Assembly: GCA_036674765.1 (NCBI GenBank)
Contig: JARVKI010000006.1
Coordinates: forward strand, 434,001 to 498,000
Length of the DNA: 64,000 bases
Direction of reading: 5' to 3'
From: Seiridium cupressi
Lineage: Eukaryota > Ascomycota > Sordariomycetes > Amphisphaeriales > Sporocadaceae
Shown: positions 11,230 to 22,847 of the stretch, one piece after another
Layout of the letters: every line of letters begins with the position of its first letter
How positions within the stretch are numbered: the stretch's first letter is position 1
Made by a program: the position numbers and the translations under genes
Notes under the pieces: generated by a model
Database searches by the model: none
What the model saw: only the letters and a program-made list of their open reading frames with translations
Told to the model about the DNA's origin: nothing

Positions 11230-12000
11230 TGTTCTTATTGACGGAAATAGACGTCGAGGGGGAACTTATCATGGCCAATGCCACCTCGGACTTGGAGGGC
11301 GTGTACATGATGTTGGACCTGCAGTTGATCGATGTTGAAATCCGCGAGCCAGTCAAGAACCAGTATGTCGAGTTTTGACAGGCTAACCATACGGTGAGTG
11401 CCGCAAAACTTCAATGAGAGCTAAAATGCCAATGATATATTTTTCAGGGTGTCTACAGTGGTACAGTTGGCAACGACAACGGTGACCCTGATGATCAATC
11501 GAACCTGAACAGTACCTGGCTGCATGCTGTGCAGCCCACAGATACACAGGACGTTGTCTAGATCGAGACTCTCTTCCCGGGCCAATATGCACCGTGGGTA
11601 ACGTATACCTATCTGCTGGTTCATCGAGGTGCCACCGTGATGCCGAACAACACCCTCCCAGGTGGCAACGTCGGCCACATCAGCCAGGTCTTATATACGA
11701 AGTGGACAGTGTACCCTTACACATTGAACCCGAACGCTGTCAAGCTTAACAGTCGATATATGGTTCTAGCCGACGAGGCCGAGATCACCGACCCGGTTGT
11801 GAACTATGCTTATCCCGGCGGCTAATGGTGTCCTCGGGTGGATAACAGTGGGAATCAATGCCTCTGCCATCTTTGATGTTCAAAACGCCACTTGGTGGAC
11901 GGCAAACGGCGGAGTGGAGAATCCGGATCAGCCACAGGCCGGACCGGGAGGCGGTGGAACTCGTCCGGCTTGGGGTAGATACTTGTGGGAGTATGCTTTC
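11229..12000 (+). pseudogene. Decayed intradiol ring-cleavage dioxygenase-like (secreted type) gene
   Basis: In one frame the sequence reads VEGELIMAN, then a stretch resembling LQLIDVETCEPV, then a stop (TGA, 11376) where the family normally has Trp, followed by QANHT. A 54-nt intron (11394-11447, GTGAGT..CAG) follows, then GVYSG, a second stop (TAG, 11559), IETLFPGQY, a ThrHis-poor HVLVH-like segment, and NTLPGGNVGHISQ. The frame closes at 11823 and homology continues in another frame as NGVLGWITVGINAS and a Gly-rich tail. This order matches fungal extracellular intradiol dioxygenase-like proteins (protocatechuate 3,4-dioxygenase fold). Two stops, a frameshift and a shortened N-terminal motif show it is inactive. 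The TAG could come from CAG by a C-to-T change; the TGA does not fit the classical RIP context. The right-hand limit is approximate. Confidence 0.7.
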
Positions 12001-12720
12001 TCAAGGGGTTTTTCTGCTAGCATGATTAACATGCGCAGTGGCCTGCTAGGCACAAGTTTCTTTTGTGAAGATAATATTGTGGCTGTCCTCATTGATGACT
12101 CGACTTCGATGCTGTTTTCTATTACACCAGTCCTATGCGAGGTGAAAATCCTATTACATTTGTAGGGTTGGGAGTATTCCCTGAGATTTTGAGATCGTTC
12201 ATTAGAATAACTGTTGGGAAAATGCAAAGCAACTTTTATTGACCACTTGCCTACGGCATACTACCAGGCAAGAACTGGACTCCCTCAAACTCCCTTGCCA
12301 GCGATATGTTCAGTGGAAGCTGCAGTGTCAAACCGACATAACAGCCAAACCCGTAATCTACCAACCATCGTGATCATGTCATAGAATTTGGATCTGGAGC
12401 AATCAAACCCAAACCATTTTTTCATCCATAACTTTTCGCCCCTTGCCTTCAGGACCGCCAATCAAGCGAAAGGCAGTCGCAGTTATTATTAATTTTCCGC
12501 CATGGGACGGAGTGTATTCACCCCACATGGGCGAATATGTGTAGTAAAGCAAAGAGATTCGTTCCAGTGTTATTACAGAGCTTTGGGAGCTCGTTACGAG
12601 GAAGCGGCTGTGGAAGCTTTCACCAGTCGGATGTTTTGTGCTTTATTTGCGAGAGTGTTCGCCAGCCTACCACACTTTGCGCAAAGCCGCTTGAACACGC
12701 GCGCGACAAACGAAGTTATT
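12001..12720. other. Intergenic between the pseudogene and the areB-like gene
   Basis: Holds the 3' flank of the minus-strand GATA factor gene. Open frames overlapping 12502-12720 on the plus strand are antisense shadows. Nothing else is recognised. Confidence 0.4.
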
Positions 12721-13760
12721 TCACGAAGTGGATTGGGGTGTCGGCGCAGCTTCAGACTCCTCCTTCTTCGTCTCTTCCTCCAGGCGAGGCTTCTTGGCAG
12801 GGCGCTCAGATTCGGCTTCTTCCAGCTGCTTGATCTTGTCGTGAGCATCTTTGAGCTCCTGCTCCATCTCATCAAGTCTGCGCTTGAAGATGTTTTCTCG
12901 ACGGTGGCTGTCATCAAGCTGTCGCTGCGTGTCGTCTAGCTTGCGCTGTTGGTCCTCACGCAACTGGCGCTCATGCGCTTCTGCCTTCATGGCTTCCTCT
13001 GCTTGATGGCGGAAGTTGTCTGCGTTCTGCGAATCCGCCTCAAGCTGAGTCAAGCGGCCACGGTACAACTCATTGATGACCTCGAGCTCACTAACACGTG
13101 TCTTTAGGCTGGAGTTGGCCGCAATCAGCTGCTCCCGGGTTTCAGGAACGTCGCCATGCGCTTCCCCGTTCGCGGACGAAGGGTCATGTCCGGGAGAGCC
13201 ACCAGCAGGCATAGGGTATTGGGGCAGCGCGGGGGACTGATAGTGGTGACCATCGACGCCGTTCGTGTACATGGCCAGACTGGGATCATACATGGAAGGA
13301 GTACCAGTGCGCGAAACGGGGGAGTCGTCGGGGTGGCCATTGACCTTGTGTTGCGATGTTCGTCGAACAGCGAGGGCTGCGGCGGTTGCGGCATCATGAG
13401 CGTGCATGCTGAGGCCATTCGGGTCGACAGCGGTGGCGGGAAGACTCTGGTGGTGGCCGTAGTCAGTATGCGACAAGTTGCGACGCGATATCAGGGGGTA
13501 CTCACCTTCTTCTTCATCTGCATGTCCGGTCGCACCGTCTTGACGCGATTACGGCTCTTGATGACATCGGTCTTGAGCGAAATGGGTCGCGGGCGGCCGT
13601 GCAGCTTGAGGAACAGGCCGCAAGCGTTGCAGAGGACGGAGCCCATCTCGTCGCGACGCCATAGGGGCGTGGTGCTGGTCTGGCAGTTCTGGCATACTGG
13701 CTGTGTAGACTCGTGGTTAGTGGCCATGGTAGGAGTGGGAGTCGGCGGTAATGTAGCCAT
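12721..13760 (-). CDS. areB: GATA transcription factor with coiled coil (AreB/ASD-4/NreB type)
   Basis: Model: complement of 12721-13446 and 13506-13760, 326 aa. Exon 1 encodes one GATA zinc finger, CX2C-X17-CX2C (CQNC...CNAC, residues about 23-47), then the basic tail [19 protein letters not shown]. The intron (13447-13505) starts GTGAGT, has the branch TACTGAC and ends CACCAG. Exon 2 holds a His/Pro/Ser-rich linker and a heptad coiled coil or leucine zipper (about 200-300), ending in a Lys/Glu-rich tail. A single finger followed by a zipper is diagnostic for AreB-type factors, which oppose or modify AreA at nitrogen-regulated and other promoters. The start is uncertain: CACTAACC and CTACACAG just before the zinc-finger codons could be the end of a further upstream intron, and related genes have alternative first exons. 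Confidence 0.9.
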
Positions 13761-13853
13761 GGCGAAAAGGATAGGGTATAGCAGATGGGGGTATCAAATA
13801 ATCAAATTGGCATCAAAGGAACAACAACGGCGACGAGCGACTCGACTCCTATC

Positions 13854-14389
13854 TGATAAAGGCGCTAGGTTGGGGAGATTCGTGATTGATCGATAGATGG
13901 ATGGGCGTTATCAGGACTTGGGGGCTGATAAGAGATTTTCAAATGTCGGCGGCGCTGGCAGGCATTTCTGGCTGATCGCGTCCGCTTATCTTTCGAGGTG
14001 GACCCATCCGGGTGGAAATTTTTCTGCCAATCAGCGCAGTGGCTTACAACCATATTGGCAGGCGATAAGCGGACCCTCTTTTGTAGTGCAGGGAAAAGGT
14101 ACGTCAAACGTTGCTGTAATGGAAGCTGATGGTCTTGCCAGCATTGCGCCGCCAACTGAAAATTCTTCTCAGGGCAAACCCTTCGTGCATAAGCCACCAC
14201 CGGCTCTGCGTTGTTTTGGTCGTGGATGTTGGCAGTGATAACGATCCCAGAAAGGCGTCTATACACCGTGGCAGGGTCTATGCCAAGCTACCCCACGAGA
14301 TGTGGCCGTTGTTATCATCTCGATAAACGGCGCCTGGATAAATGCTATCGGGATAAGATAGCAAGGCAGGGCTCCATGATGCTGATAAG
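13854..14389. promoter_or_regulatory. Cluster of about ten GATA sites upstream of the areB-like gene
   Basis: HGATAR matches on either strand at about 13854, 13926, 13985, 14063, 14236, 14312, 14321, 14345, 14356 and 14383. By a uniform-base count I would expect one or two in this length. The gene's own product binds such sites, as does AreA, so auto- and cross-regulation is the obvious reading. Inference only. Confidence 0.6.
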
Positions 14390-16907
14390 GTGGAGAGTAT
14401 GCAGATTGGGACAGCAACTGACTCGACTAAAGAAAATGAGCGAGCTTACCAAACCCCCCGTTGCTGCAGGCACTGTCGCGTGAGGTGAAGAGTGAGTCGC
14501 CATTGCTGAGTTCGTCGGTATTTGTCCCGCAGCTAGTGCTGGTGCGTTGCTTTGTCTGGATCAGACGTATTAGCTTGAAAAATCCTGATGATGCTGATGC
14601 GACGGGGACGTGGTGTTTTGGCAGGCTGCTTCAGTGGATTGACGGGCCTTGTCACGTCGCCAACCAAGTTTGAATGATGAAAAATCGTGATGGTGGGGGT
14701 AGTCAAAAAAGCTGCGCAATGCGCCTGGAGCTCATACACCAAAATTGAACCATATGTGCTCCGACCTGCAACAGCTCTAAGGGACTACCTTGAGGTTGAA
14801 CTGATGTGCAATTTCGCAATCGAAGAAATTGCGACCGCTGAATTCGGACAATGCCCAGGACATACCCGAGGGCAGTCAGGAACTTCCGAAGCAGACTGAG
14901 CACAATTTCTCACGACCGTCAAATTATTATTCTCCCTTTTTCCTTTCTTCTCTTCTTACCAGCAACGGTTTAACCTCGAGTGTTTGCCCATTGGGAGCTT
15001 ATTACATTCGCCGGATTGCATCATGTTCAAATATTCGTGACAGACTGGTCCTACTGGACTGTTTCTATGGTTCAGTGCACTCACCTCGATTGTGGTGAGC
15101 TCGTTGCTGAGCCGCCTGTAGCGAGAGCTTGTATCCCTGGAAGTTGGGCTATTGCTTCTGACGCAGTTGTGGCGGTTGAACTCGGTCGAGAGATGGGCTC
15201 GAGTGTTGGAAGTGGTGCGGCCAGCCCCTCTTTGCCATCTTCCATGGTTAATCTGATCGGCGGCAAGATGGACGCAGAGATTCGTGTCGGTATAGGGGCA
15301 ATCGGCGCAATCGATGGCAAGCTATCCGCCCGGGCTGCAGCTAATATGGACGCCGTGATTGGGATGTATGTCTCGAGTAGCTCGAGACTCGGATAGGAAA
15401 AAGTCGACGCTCGCAATGCCAGTAAATGCTCTCAACCTGGTCTATTACCGGAAAATGTGCGCGCTGTAAGCCCGTATACGTGTCTCTCGAGAACCAAACT
15501 TTTCCGTGCTGACGCCTGAAGGAATGCTGGAATTTCTGAAGAGGAAAATGAAGCTGAACGAGCGACTAGGGTGAATAACTTTTTAAGGGCTGTAAATCCA
15601 CTGCAAAAGCACCGTCAACACCAAGTGGTACGGACAAAGATAAGTTGGACTGAGGTATGTGTGGTTTGGGAGGGAGAAGATGGGACAGTTAGTGATGCCC
15701 CTATTGCAATTTAGAAGCAGTACAAGCCACGGATGCCTGCCATTCCTGACAATCTTTTTACATACATTAGTTTATTTTAGAAAGCCCAGCTGCAGTTTAC
15801 CTTAATTTTGGGGGCTTGGCCAAGGGAGGATTTGCACTAAGATAACAGTGATGCCTCCCCTTGCTAATCCTGATCAGGGCATTGGCTTTCTCGGGTCGGC
15901 GCGAGATAAAAGTGACGGTTAGGGGGAAATCCCAGGCCAGCCGCCGTTATGCTGATGCTTACCCCGTGCATCGATAAGATTTTCAGCTGGGATCTGACCG
16001 GGACGTAATTCTAAGATTCCCCGGAAGTCAGCTGAGAGGCTGGGCTGCCAATTCCCCGTGCCAAAAGGGGAAACTAGGCCTGTGCCTTTCGCGCAATATG
16101 GATTGCCGACTGGACAAGTAAACTCTCCGATAGATCGTTCGATGGCCAAATTTCTGCAACGAACCATATTAGTCATGGAAACCCGCCTTCTGCTTCTCAG
16201 GCTTGCCGGCTGAGAAAAGTTCAGGGCCACATGTGACGGAAGTGGACTCGGAATTTAAAGTTACGTATTACTTAAGTAGTTCCGATGCTAGCCTGTCGCC
16301 TTTACTTGTCGTCCACCTACGTACCAAGGACTATCGAAACATTCATCGTCCCATGGCTTTATAGGTCTAGTTCTCAGTGAAGCCAAGATTTCTATAGACG
16401 CTTACAATGCAGTTACCTGTATGTGTTAGGTAGTATCCTCCTTTGACCGATGTGGATGTTCCATGTGATACACCGCCGTCTCATAAACCTTCCTCAGGAC
16501 ATGATAGCTAGGCAGTTCCTGTGCCGGTCATGACAATTATTTTTTATTTTGTAGCTATTTTCCCTCCTCAATTATGCCTTTATATCGTAGCCTTTCTCCT
16601 CAAGATCTTGACCATTGCAATAGTTTTCGAATAGCTTTTTAGGTCGTGAAGGGACCTGGAATACTTTCCCCGTGGCTCAATGTTGTACAGCAGCTCAAAG
16701 ATGTGAAATCTACCCTGATCGAAGCTCAATTTGCAGTGTTCGATTGCAACCAGCAGCCAGTTGGATGATAGTGTCCCAAGTGCAATTGCAGTGTGTTCTG
16801 GCTCCTGGTGCTAGTGGACATTTTGGACATAAATATTGCACAGCAGTCTAGCACTAGCTAGTCTAGTTATACGCAGTTATGCGCCGTGGCAGGCGTGGGG
16901 CAGAGTA
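14390..16907. other. Long intergenic region between areB-like and KRR1 genes
   Basis: About 2.5 kb without a gene I can support. Near 15081-15416 both strands are open, with opposite low-complexity Ala/Ile/Pro and Gly/Ala/Val translations; this looks like composition rather than coding. No RNA genes or repeats were recognised. Confidence 0.4.
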
Positions 16908-16919
16908 CGATAAGATAAG
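16908..16919 (+). promoter_or_regulatory. PAC-like element CGATAAGATAAG upstream of KRR1
   Basis: Twelve bases ending 80 bp before the KRR1 start codon. The identical 12-mer lies in the ENP1/HGH1 divergent promoter. It differs from the yeast PAC core CGATGAGATGAG at two positions (G to A in each half). It also contains two GATA-factor matches, so a GATA site pair is the competing reading. Confidence 0.5.
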
Positions 16920-16999
16920 ACCACCAGAAAGTTCCGGAGAACTTCTTTCCATCGCAGACTTTCTAGCTTCAATTTGGCACCACACACCAATCCGCCAAG

Positions 17000-18190
<1,191 letters not shown>

Positions 18191-18895
18191 ATCAGCATAT
18201 GTGGTGGACGATTGTGCTGTTGGTTGGCCGCCGGTTATGATCTTGTGCTTCGATACCCTAAGAGAATGAGAATAAACACTGGCAATTTGTCCTTGGCAGA
18301 TTCTGACCCACCAAGGTATGAAGTCCGCCAATGTAAATATAAAAATCTGAAGGGAAGTCGTCACCCATATACTTGCTAGAGGTTTGTTGATGATTGGAGA
18401 GCTCGAACTAAGGCTGCTTGTCTGCTACGAACTGAGTTTCACCACACGAATATCTGTATCTCGCCCATTTCTTAGCAATGCCAAGGTGCCCCGCCATGTA
18501 GTCACGAGGCAGTTGTACTCAGGGCTTTTCTACACTAGGCTACCGATCTTTCGCTGTATGGGTACCACATATTGGATAACTTGTATGTCGAAGGCTCGTA
18601 TGATAGGAAACGGTATATACTGGATGGCATAAGATAAGTTACAAATGGACCGACTCGAAAAAAGGGAGCACAGCTTGCTCAGTCTGGTATACGGAAACGA
18701 GTTGAGACCAACATTGTCAGCATACAGCTTCATTCACGGAGGGAATATGAACAATAAAACGAATCTCCATTTTCATCCTCTTATGCAAATGCATGCCTTG
18801 AGACCAATCTATCAACGCCGTGCCCGTGGACCAATGAGTATGGTATCAAATACAAAAGCCTTCTTTGAGCCATTGTCCCCTGGCCATAGGACTCA
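18191..18895. other. Convergent 3' intergenic region of KRR1 and ENP1
   Basis: Both flanking genes end here. A plus-strand frame at 18645-19016 is antisense to the last ENP1 exon and its 3' flank. No separate gene is supported. Confidence 0.5.
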
Positions 18896-21254
18896 TCAGT
18901 CAATGGCCATCATCGTATCGTCATTATCAAATGCTGGGCCTTGTGGCTCCAGCGGCACTCCCCTACCACGACCAGCTAACAGTTCTTTCCTAACTTCGGG
19001 GCCGATCTTCGGGTGACCACTATTTGAAAGTCAGCATCCAGTTGTCAGGAAGAGGAGCTGCCAAAACGGAAAATGCCTACTGAGTTAATAGAAGATCTAG
19101 GAGAGCTTCACGTTGGTCCTCCGTAATTTCGTTTTTGTACCGCTCAGCAAACATCAGAAGTGTTTGGTGATACAAAACTGGCAATTTGGCATGTGTTGCG
19201 GCTCGTTCCTCGCTCATCACATCGCCTCGTTGGACAGAGGCTGGGTCGAGACTGCGCATACGTAGGAAATGGAACTGACAACAACTGTGAGCAAGAGAGC
19301 CGTAGTTTCAAATAGAGGAACTTACCACTAGAGCATCAATCACCTGAAAAGGTAAAGCATATCTAGAGACATGTTAGTCAGGCACTGTGCTCTCGGACAT
19401 GTAGATATCTCCTATCCAGCTCCTGGGACCAGAACCCGTTGAAAAACGCACCTTTTTTCCAGTAGTGCCTTTATGCTAGAGTCACAAAAAGTCAGCTCAA
19501 GGTCACGCTTGTTTAGTACGGGTGCGAACTCGGCTCACAAGATGTTGGTCGCACCACCGCCCTCGGTTCCTGCCGAGGCCTCCTCGGCTGCTATATCGCA
19601 AAGACCTTTCAGAGCAGCTGCTGAGTGAAGCTGAGGTTGCGTATTAGTAACGACAAATTTTGGTAGAACATAGTTGCAGAGAGCCACTTACAACTGGGAT
19701 GTGTACGCGCACGACCACGGCGCTCACAATGCGTGCCTCTAGTAGGGTACAGGTGCCGCTAGCCACAAGGGGAAAGAGCAGACCTTTGAAAAACGCTGCT
19801 GGTTTGTAGAGACTCTTCTTCATGCTCGAAAACAGATGAACATTCAGTTTCTTATTCTATAGAATCAAAAAGTCAGTAAGTAAAGAGCCGGTAGATGGAT
19901 GTAGCCGTCATCCGAAGAAGTATACCAACCTCATAGATCTACGATTTGGTCAGCAAGGTACACGCCGACTTGGGGACTAGTATGATCAACTCACATCTTC
20001 TCGAACCTTTTCCAGTAGGACCATCTCCACGAATCTTTGGGCCACTATAGGGGTAGCAGAAACAAAAATACGAGTCGCCTCGTATACCGCGTTCGGAGTC
20101 CAATTCTCAGGTCTGTAACAAGAATTAGTATTACTGTTTTAACGACGACGAAAACGACAATTTCTGATTTGAAGAGTCGAGCTAATAGAAGAAGGAGACT
20201 ACACTTGGTAGCACCTAAAGTTGCCAATACAAACGACAAAAGTAGCGTCATGAAGGGAGAACCCTGAAGATTGCATACCTCGTGAGCGAAAGGATAACCT
20301 CCCAATTTGGTATGGTCTAGCAAATGATGAGTTAGCTTTCTTTTCTACAGTAAGGAATGAAGAGTGCCTTTTTCTTCTCTCCCGATGTTTTTAAAGTTTC
20401 GATCCGGTTGCGATCTTGCACTCTCGGCTAAGGAAGCAGAATTTGAAAAATATTTTTAGACTCACGGGTAATATCTTGATGGGCTTCGGAAGCTTGCCTA
20501 CAAGTTCGGCCTGGTTAGCATGAAGATATATAGGGACCTCGCCAGGAAGAGTGCTGACTGACCAGACTTAAAGCGTGACATTATCAAGCCAATCTTTTCA
20601 TACACTTCAATGACCTTTGGTGGCAACTCGATGTCTTCATCCACTGGTCCTGCTGCTTGGCTACTACTTTGCCCTGATTCCTGAGCAGCAATCTTGCTCC
20701 TAAATCACCGAGACGTAGTCAGTCAATGCATGGAGTTTTGTTGTTGGCCTCCAAATTTAGGGGTCTTACAAAATGATGTCCGCGAGGTTTTGTGTGCCAC
20801 CTGCTGTTCCGCTCTCTTGTGTTTGTCCGGAAAAGAACTGATGGTCTGAAAGAGGATCGTTCTCTGCTCCCAAGAAACGGGCATAGGTCTCCAGATCTTG
20901 AGGTTCAACCTCTACTTCTTCTACTATCTCTTCTTCCTCTTCTCCCCAAGCATCATCGTCATTGTCAAAAGGTCCAACCTCTTCGTCTGCGCCGAATCTC
21001 GACTCGAAACCGAAGGCGTTAGATTCAGTAGGCGGTCTTGGGGGAGACACGTCGTCTTCGTCTGCCAACTCACGACCCAGTTTCAGGATTTGGGAGGATG
21101 CTTTCGCGTCGATAAATGCGTCGCCATCACGGTCGTCGCCTTTCGATTGGCGCTTCGGTGCCTTGTTCTTCAGGACACCCGTCGCGAGCAAATCGTCGGC
21201 AAGTGGGTTGTGGCGCCTTCCCTGGGAAGCTTTGGGAGTCGTAGCCTTTGGCAT
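18896..21254 (-). CDS. enp1: Bystin/ENP1, pre-40S ribosome assembly factor
   Basis: Twelve exons on the minus strand: 21254-20770, 20699-20563, 20497-20466, 20316-20279, 20112-19995, 19938-19930, 19856-19692, 19630-19539, 19475-19452, 19362-19326, 19274-19081, 19019-18896. These sum to 1455 nt, 484 aa, all phases compatible. Enp1 binds 20S pre-rRNA and is needed for 40S maturation and nuclear export. Seen: an acidic N-terminal half with long Asp/Glu runs, then the bystin domain with KLPKPIKILP, ENWTPNAVYEATRIF, NKKLNVHLF, KKSLYKPAAFFKGLLFPL, LHSAAALKGLCDIAAE, YALPFQVIDALVFHFLR, RYKNEITEDQREALLDLLL and GPEVRKELL. The introns (48-162 nt) mostly end in CTGAC or CTAAC branch plus AG. Exon 6 is only 9 nt. 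Intron density is far above that of its neighbours. It shares a divergent promoter with HGH1. Confidence 0.93.
19930..19938 (-). other. Nine-nucleotide microexon of ENP1 (Ile-Tyr-Glu)
   Basis: ATCTATGAG on the minus strand is preceded by TCGTAG and followed by a GTTGGT donor. The flanking introns (19939-19994 and 19857-19929) have branch sequences TTGCTGACC and TTACTGAC. Both junctions are phase 0. Including it gives VREDIYENKKLN, matching the VREDIAENKKLN-type run of homologues; skipping it would delete three conserved-position residues without a frameshift. Confidence 0.75.
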
Positions 21255-21583
21255 TTTGGCCTCGATTCAGAACGTTCTGTCCCTTGACTGTGAAAAAACT
21301 CGCTCAAGTTCGTCGTGTTATCCAAATACGCGGGTTGAGTCGCAGCGCCGATTCAGACTACACGAATCGATGGTTGGGCGAGTTAGTGGTCACTTCAAAA
21401 ATTATCTGGAGGGACCTCAGTGAAAGTGGGGCATCTCGACGATAAGATAAGCATATCTAATCATACTCTGTCTGACCCCTCCATGCTGTGTACTCGACAT
21501 TGCCCCGCCATAAAACATTTTTGAAAGCAACTTAGGACTTAACGATTCGAGGAGCTCTTCTCTCATAGGCGCACATATCGAAT
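21255..21583. promoter_or_regulatory. ENP1/HGH1 divergent promoter with PAC-like element
   Basis: 329 bp between the two start codons. CGATAAGATAAG at 21440-21451 lies 185 bp from the ENP1 start and 132 bp from the HGH1 start and is identical to the motif before KRR1. The small spacing means one element could serve both genes. Confidence 0.55.
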
Positions 21584-22847
21584 ATGCCTACAGAACTCGA
21601 GGAGGTACGTCCAGCTTCTATCCTCGACAGCGCACAATAACTGACCAGAGCACAGCTGGTCGGCTTCATCGCCAACCCCAACCCACAAATCAGGTTGTTG
21701 GCTATGGAGAATCTAGTCCCATATTCCCTTTCGCAGCCGAGCATCTTCAAGGTCGACAACTTGCAACCTGTCAAAAATTTGAAGTTCCTGGTGAAGGATC
21801 ACCCCGTAAGACCCCAGCTTCGCCATAGCTTGAGTTTGTGATTTTAATTTGAAACCAGAAGGTTGCCGAACATGTGATCACCATACTCGTCAATCTCTCT
21901 GCGGACCAGGAAGTGCTGAAATCGCTCGCGACGGATGACAAGTTTCTGGACACAATCCTGAGCTTTATAAGTGTAAATATTCATGATTCCCAAGTGATTA
22001 CTTGGTCACTGTAAGCTGATAAAGAAAACAGAGCCCAACTGAGCCCAATGCAAACCTGTTGTCTATGCTCCTAGCAAATCTGGCCAAATGGGATGGCTTC
22101 AAATCCATCCTTGCGAAAAAGCAGTCGGCGCCAAAGGAACTTGGATCAGATGATTTAGTAGTAAATCAACTTCTCGACCTCTTTGTTAAAGGTGCCGAAG
22201 GGACATACAACAAGTCTGCCGACTTCGATCATCTGGCGTACCTGTTTGCCGATCTGACGAAGCACGCTGAGATACGTCAACACTTCGTTCGGAAGCAAGA
22301 CTACGATGGAGTGATTCCTATTGCAAAGTTGAAGGTATTCACAGAGCACAAGTCTGATGTGCGACGAAAAGGAGTTGCCTCGACCATCAAGAACGTCGCT
22401 TTCGACATTCCCTCGCACCCAGCCTTTATGGACGAGGATGACATCAACATTCTGCCTTATATCCTCTTGCCGATTATTGGGAATGAGGAATACGATCTGG
22501 AAGAGTCCATGGCAATGCTCCCGGATCTGCAATTACTGCCGCCGGATAAACAACGAGATTCGGATCCAAATATCGTCCAAACACATGTGGAGACTTTAAT
22601 GTTGTTGTCTTCTACAAGGGAAGGCCGTGATCGCTTGCGGGAGATCAAGGTTTACCCAATCGTAAGGGAAACTCATCTAAAAGTCAACAACGTTGAAGTC
22701 AAGGATGCCTGCGAGAGACTAGTGAATCTTCTGATGCGCGACGAAGATGACACTCCTAGCAATGCACGTGTTGAAGAGCCTGGCCAAGGAGAAGCTGCAG
22801 ACGCCACCGAAGAAGACGATGATGACAACCAGATTGTCGAGGTCTAA
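21584..22847 (+). CDS. hgh1: HGH1 family protein (DUF383/DUF384), eEF2-folding chaperone adaptor
   Basis: Model: 21584-21604, 21656-21805, 21859-21972, 22032-22847; 366 aa, introns of 51, 53 and 59 nt. Exon 1 encodes only seven residues (MPTELEE), joined to LVGFIANPNPQIRLLAMENL. The frame then reads an Armadillo/HEAT-like all-helical protein with NLLSMLLANLAKWDGF, YLFADLTKHAEIRQHF, DVRRKGVASTIKNVAFD, and an acidic Asp/Glu tail. Yeast Hgh1 links the CCT/TRiC chaperonin, Cns1 and Hsp90 to the folding of elongation factor eEF2, so its role in translation capacity suits its pairing with ENP1. Splice phases are all 0. The shortness of exon 1 makes the exact start the least certain part. Confidence 0.88.

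Noticed and set aside
11229..12000. Multicopper oxidase (laccase-like) reading of the pseudogene
   Set aside because: No Cu-ligand HWHG/HCHIxWH motifs; the GVYSG, LFPGQY and GWITVGINAS order fits intradiol dioxygenases instead.
15081..15416. Opposed open frames of about 110-138 codons
   Set aside because: Both strands open together with low-complexity translations; no family resemblance.
18645..19016. 123-codon plus-strand frame
   Set aside because: Antisense of the last ENP1 exon and its 3' flank.
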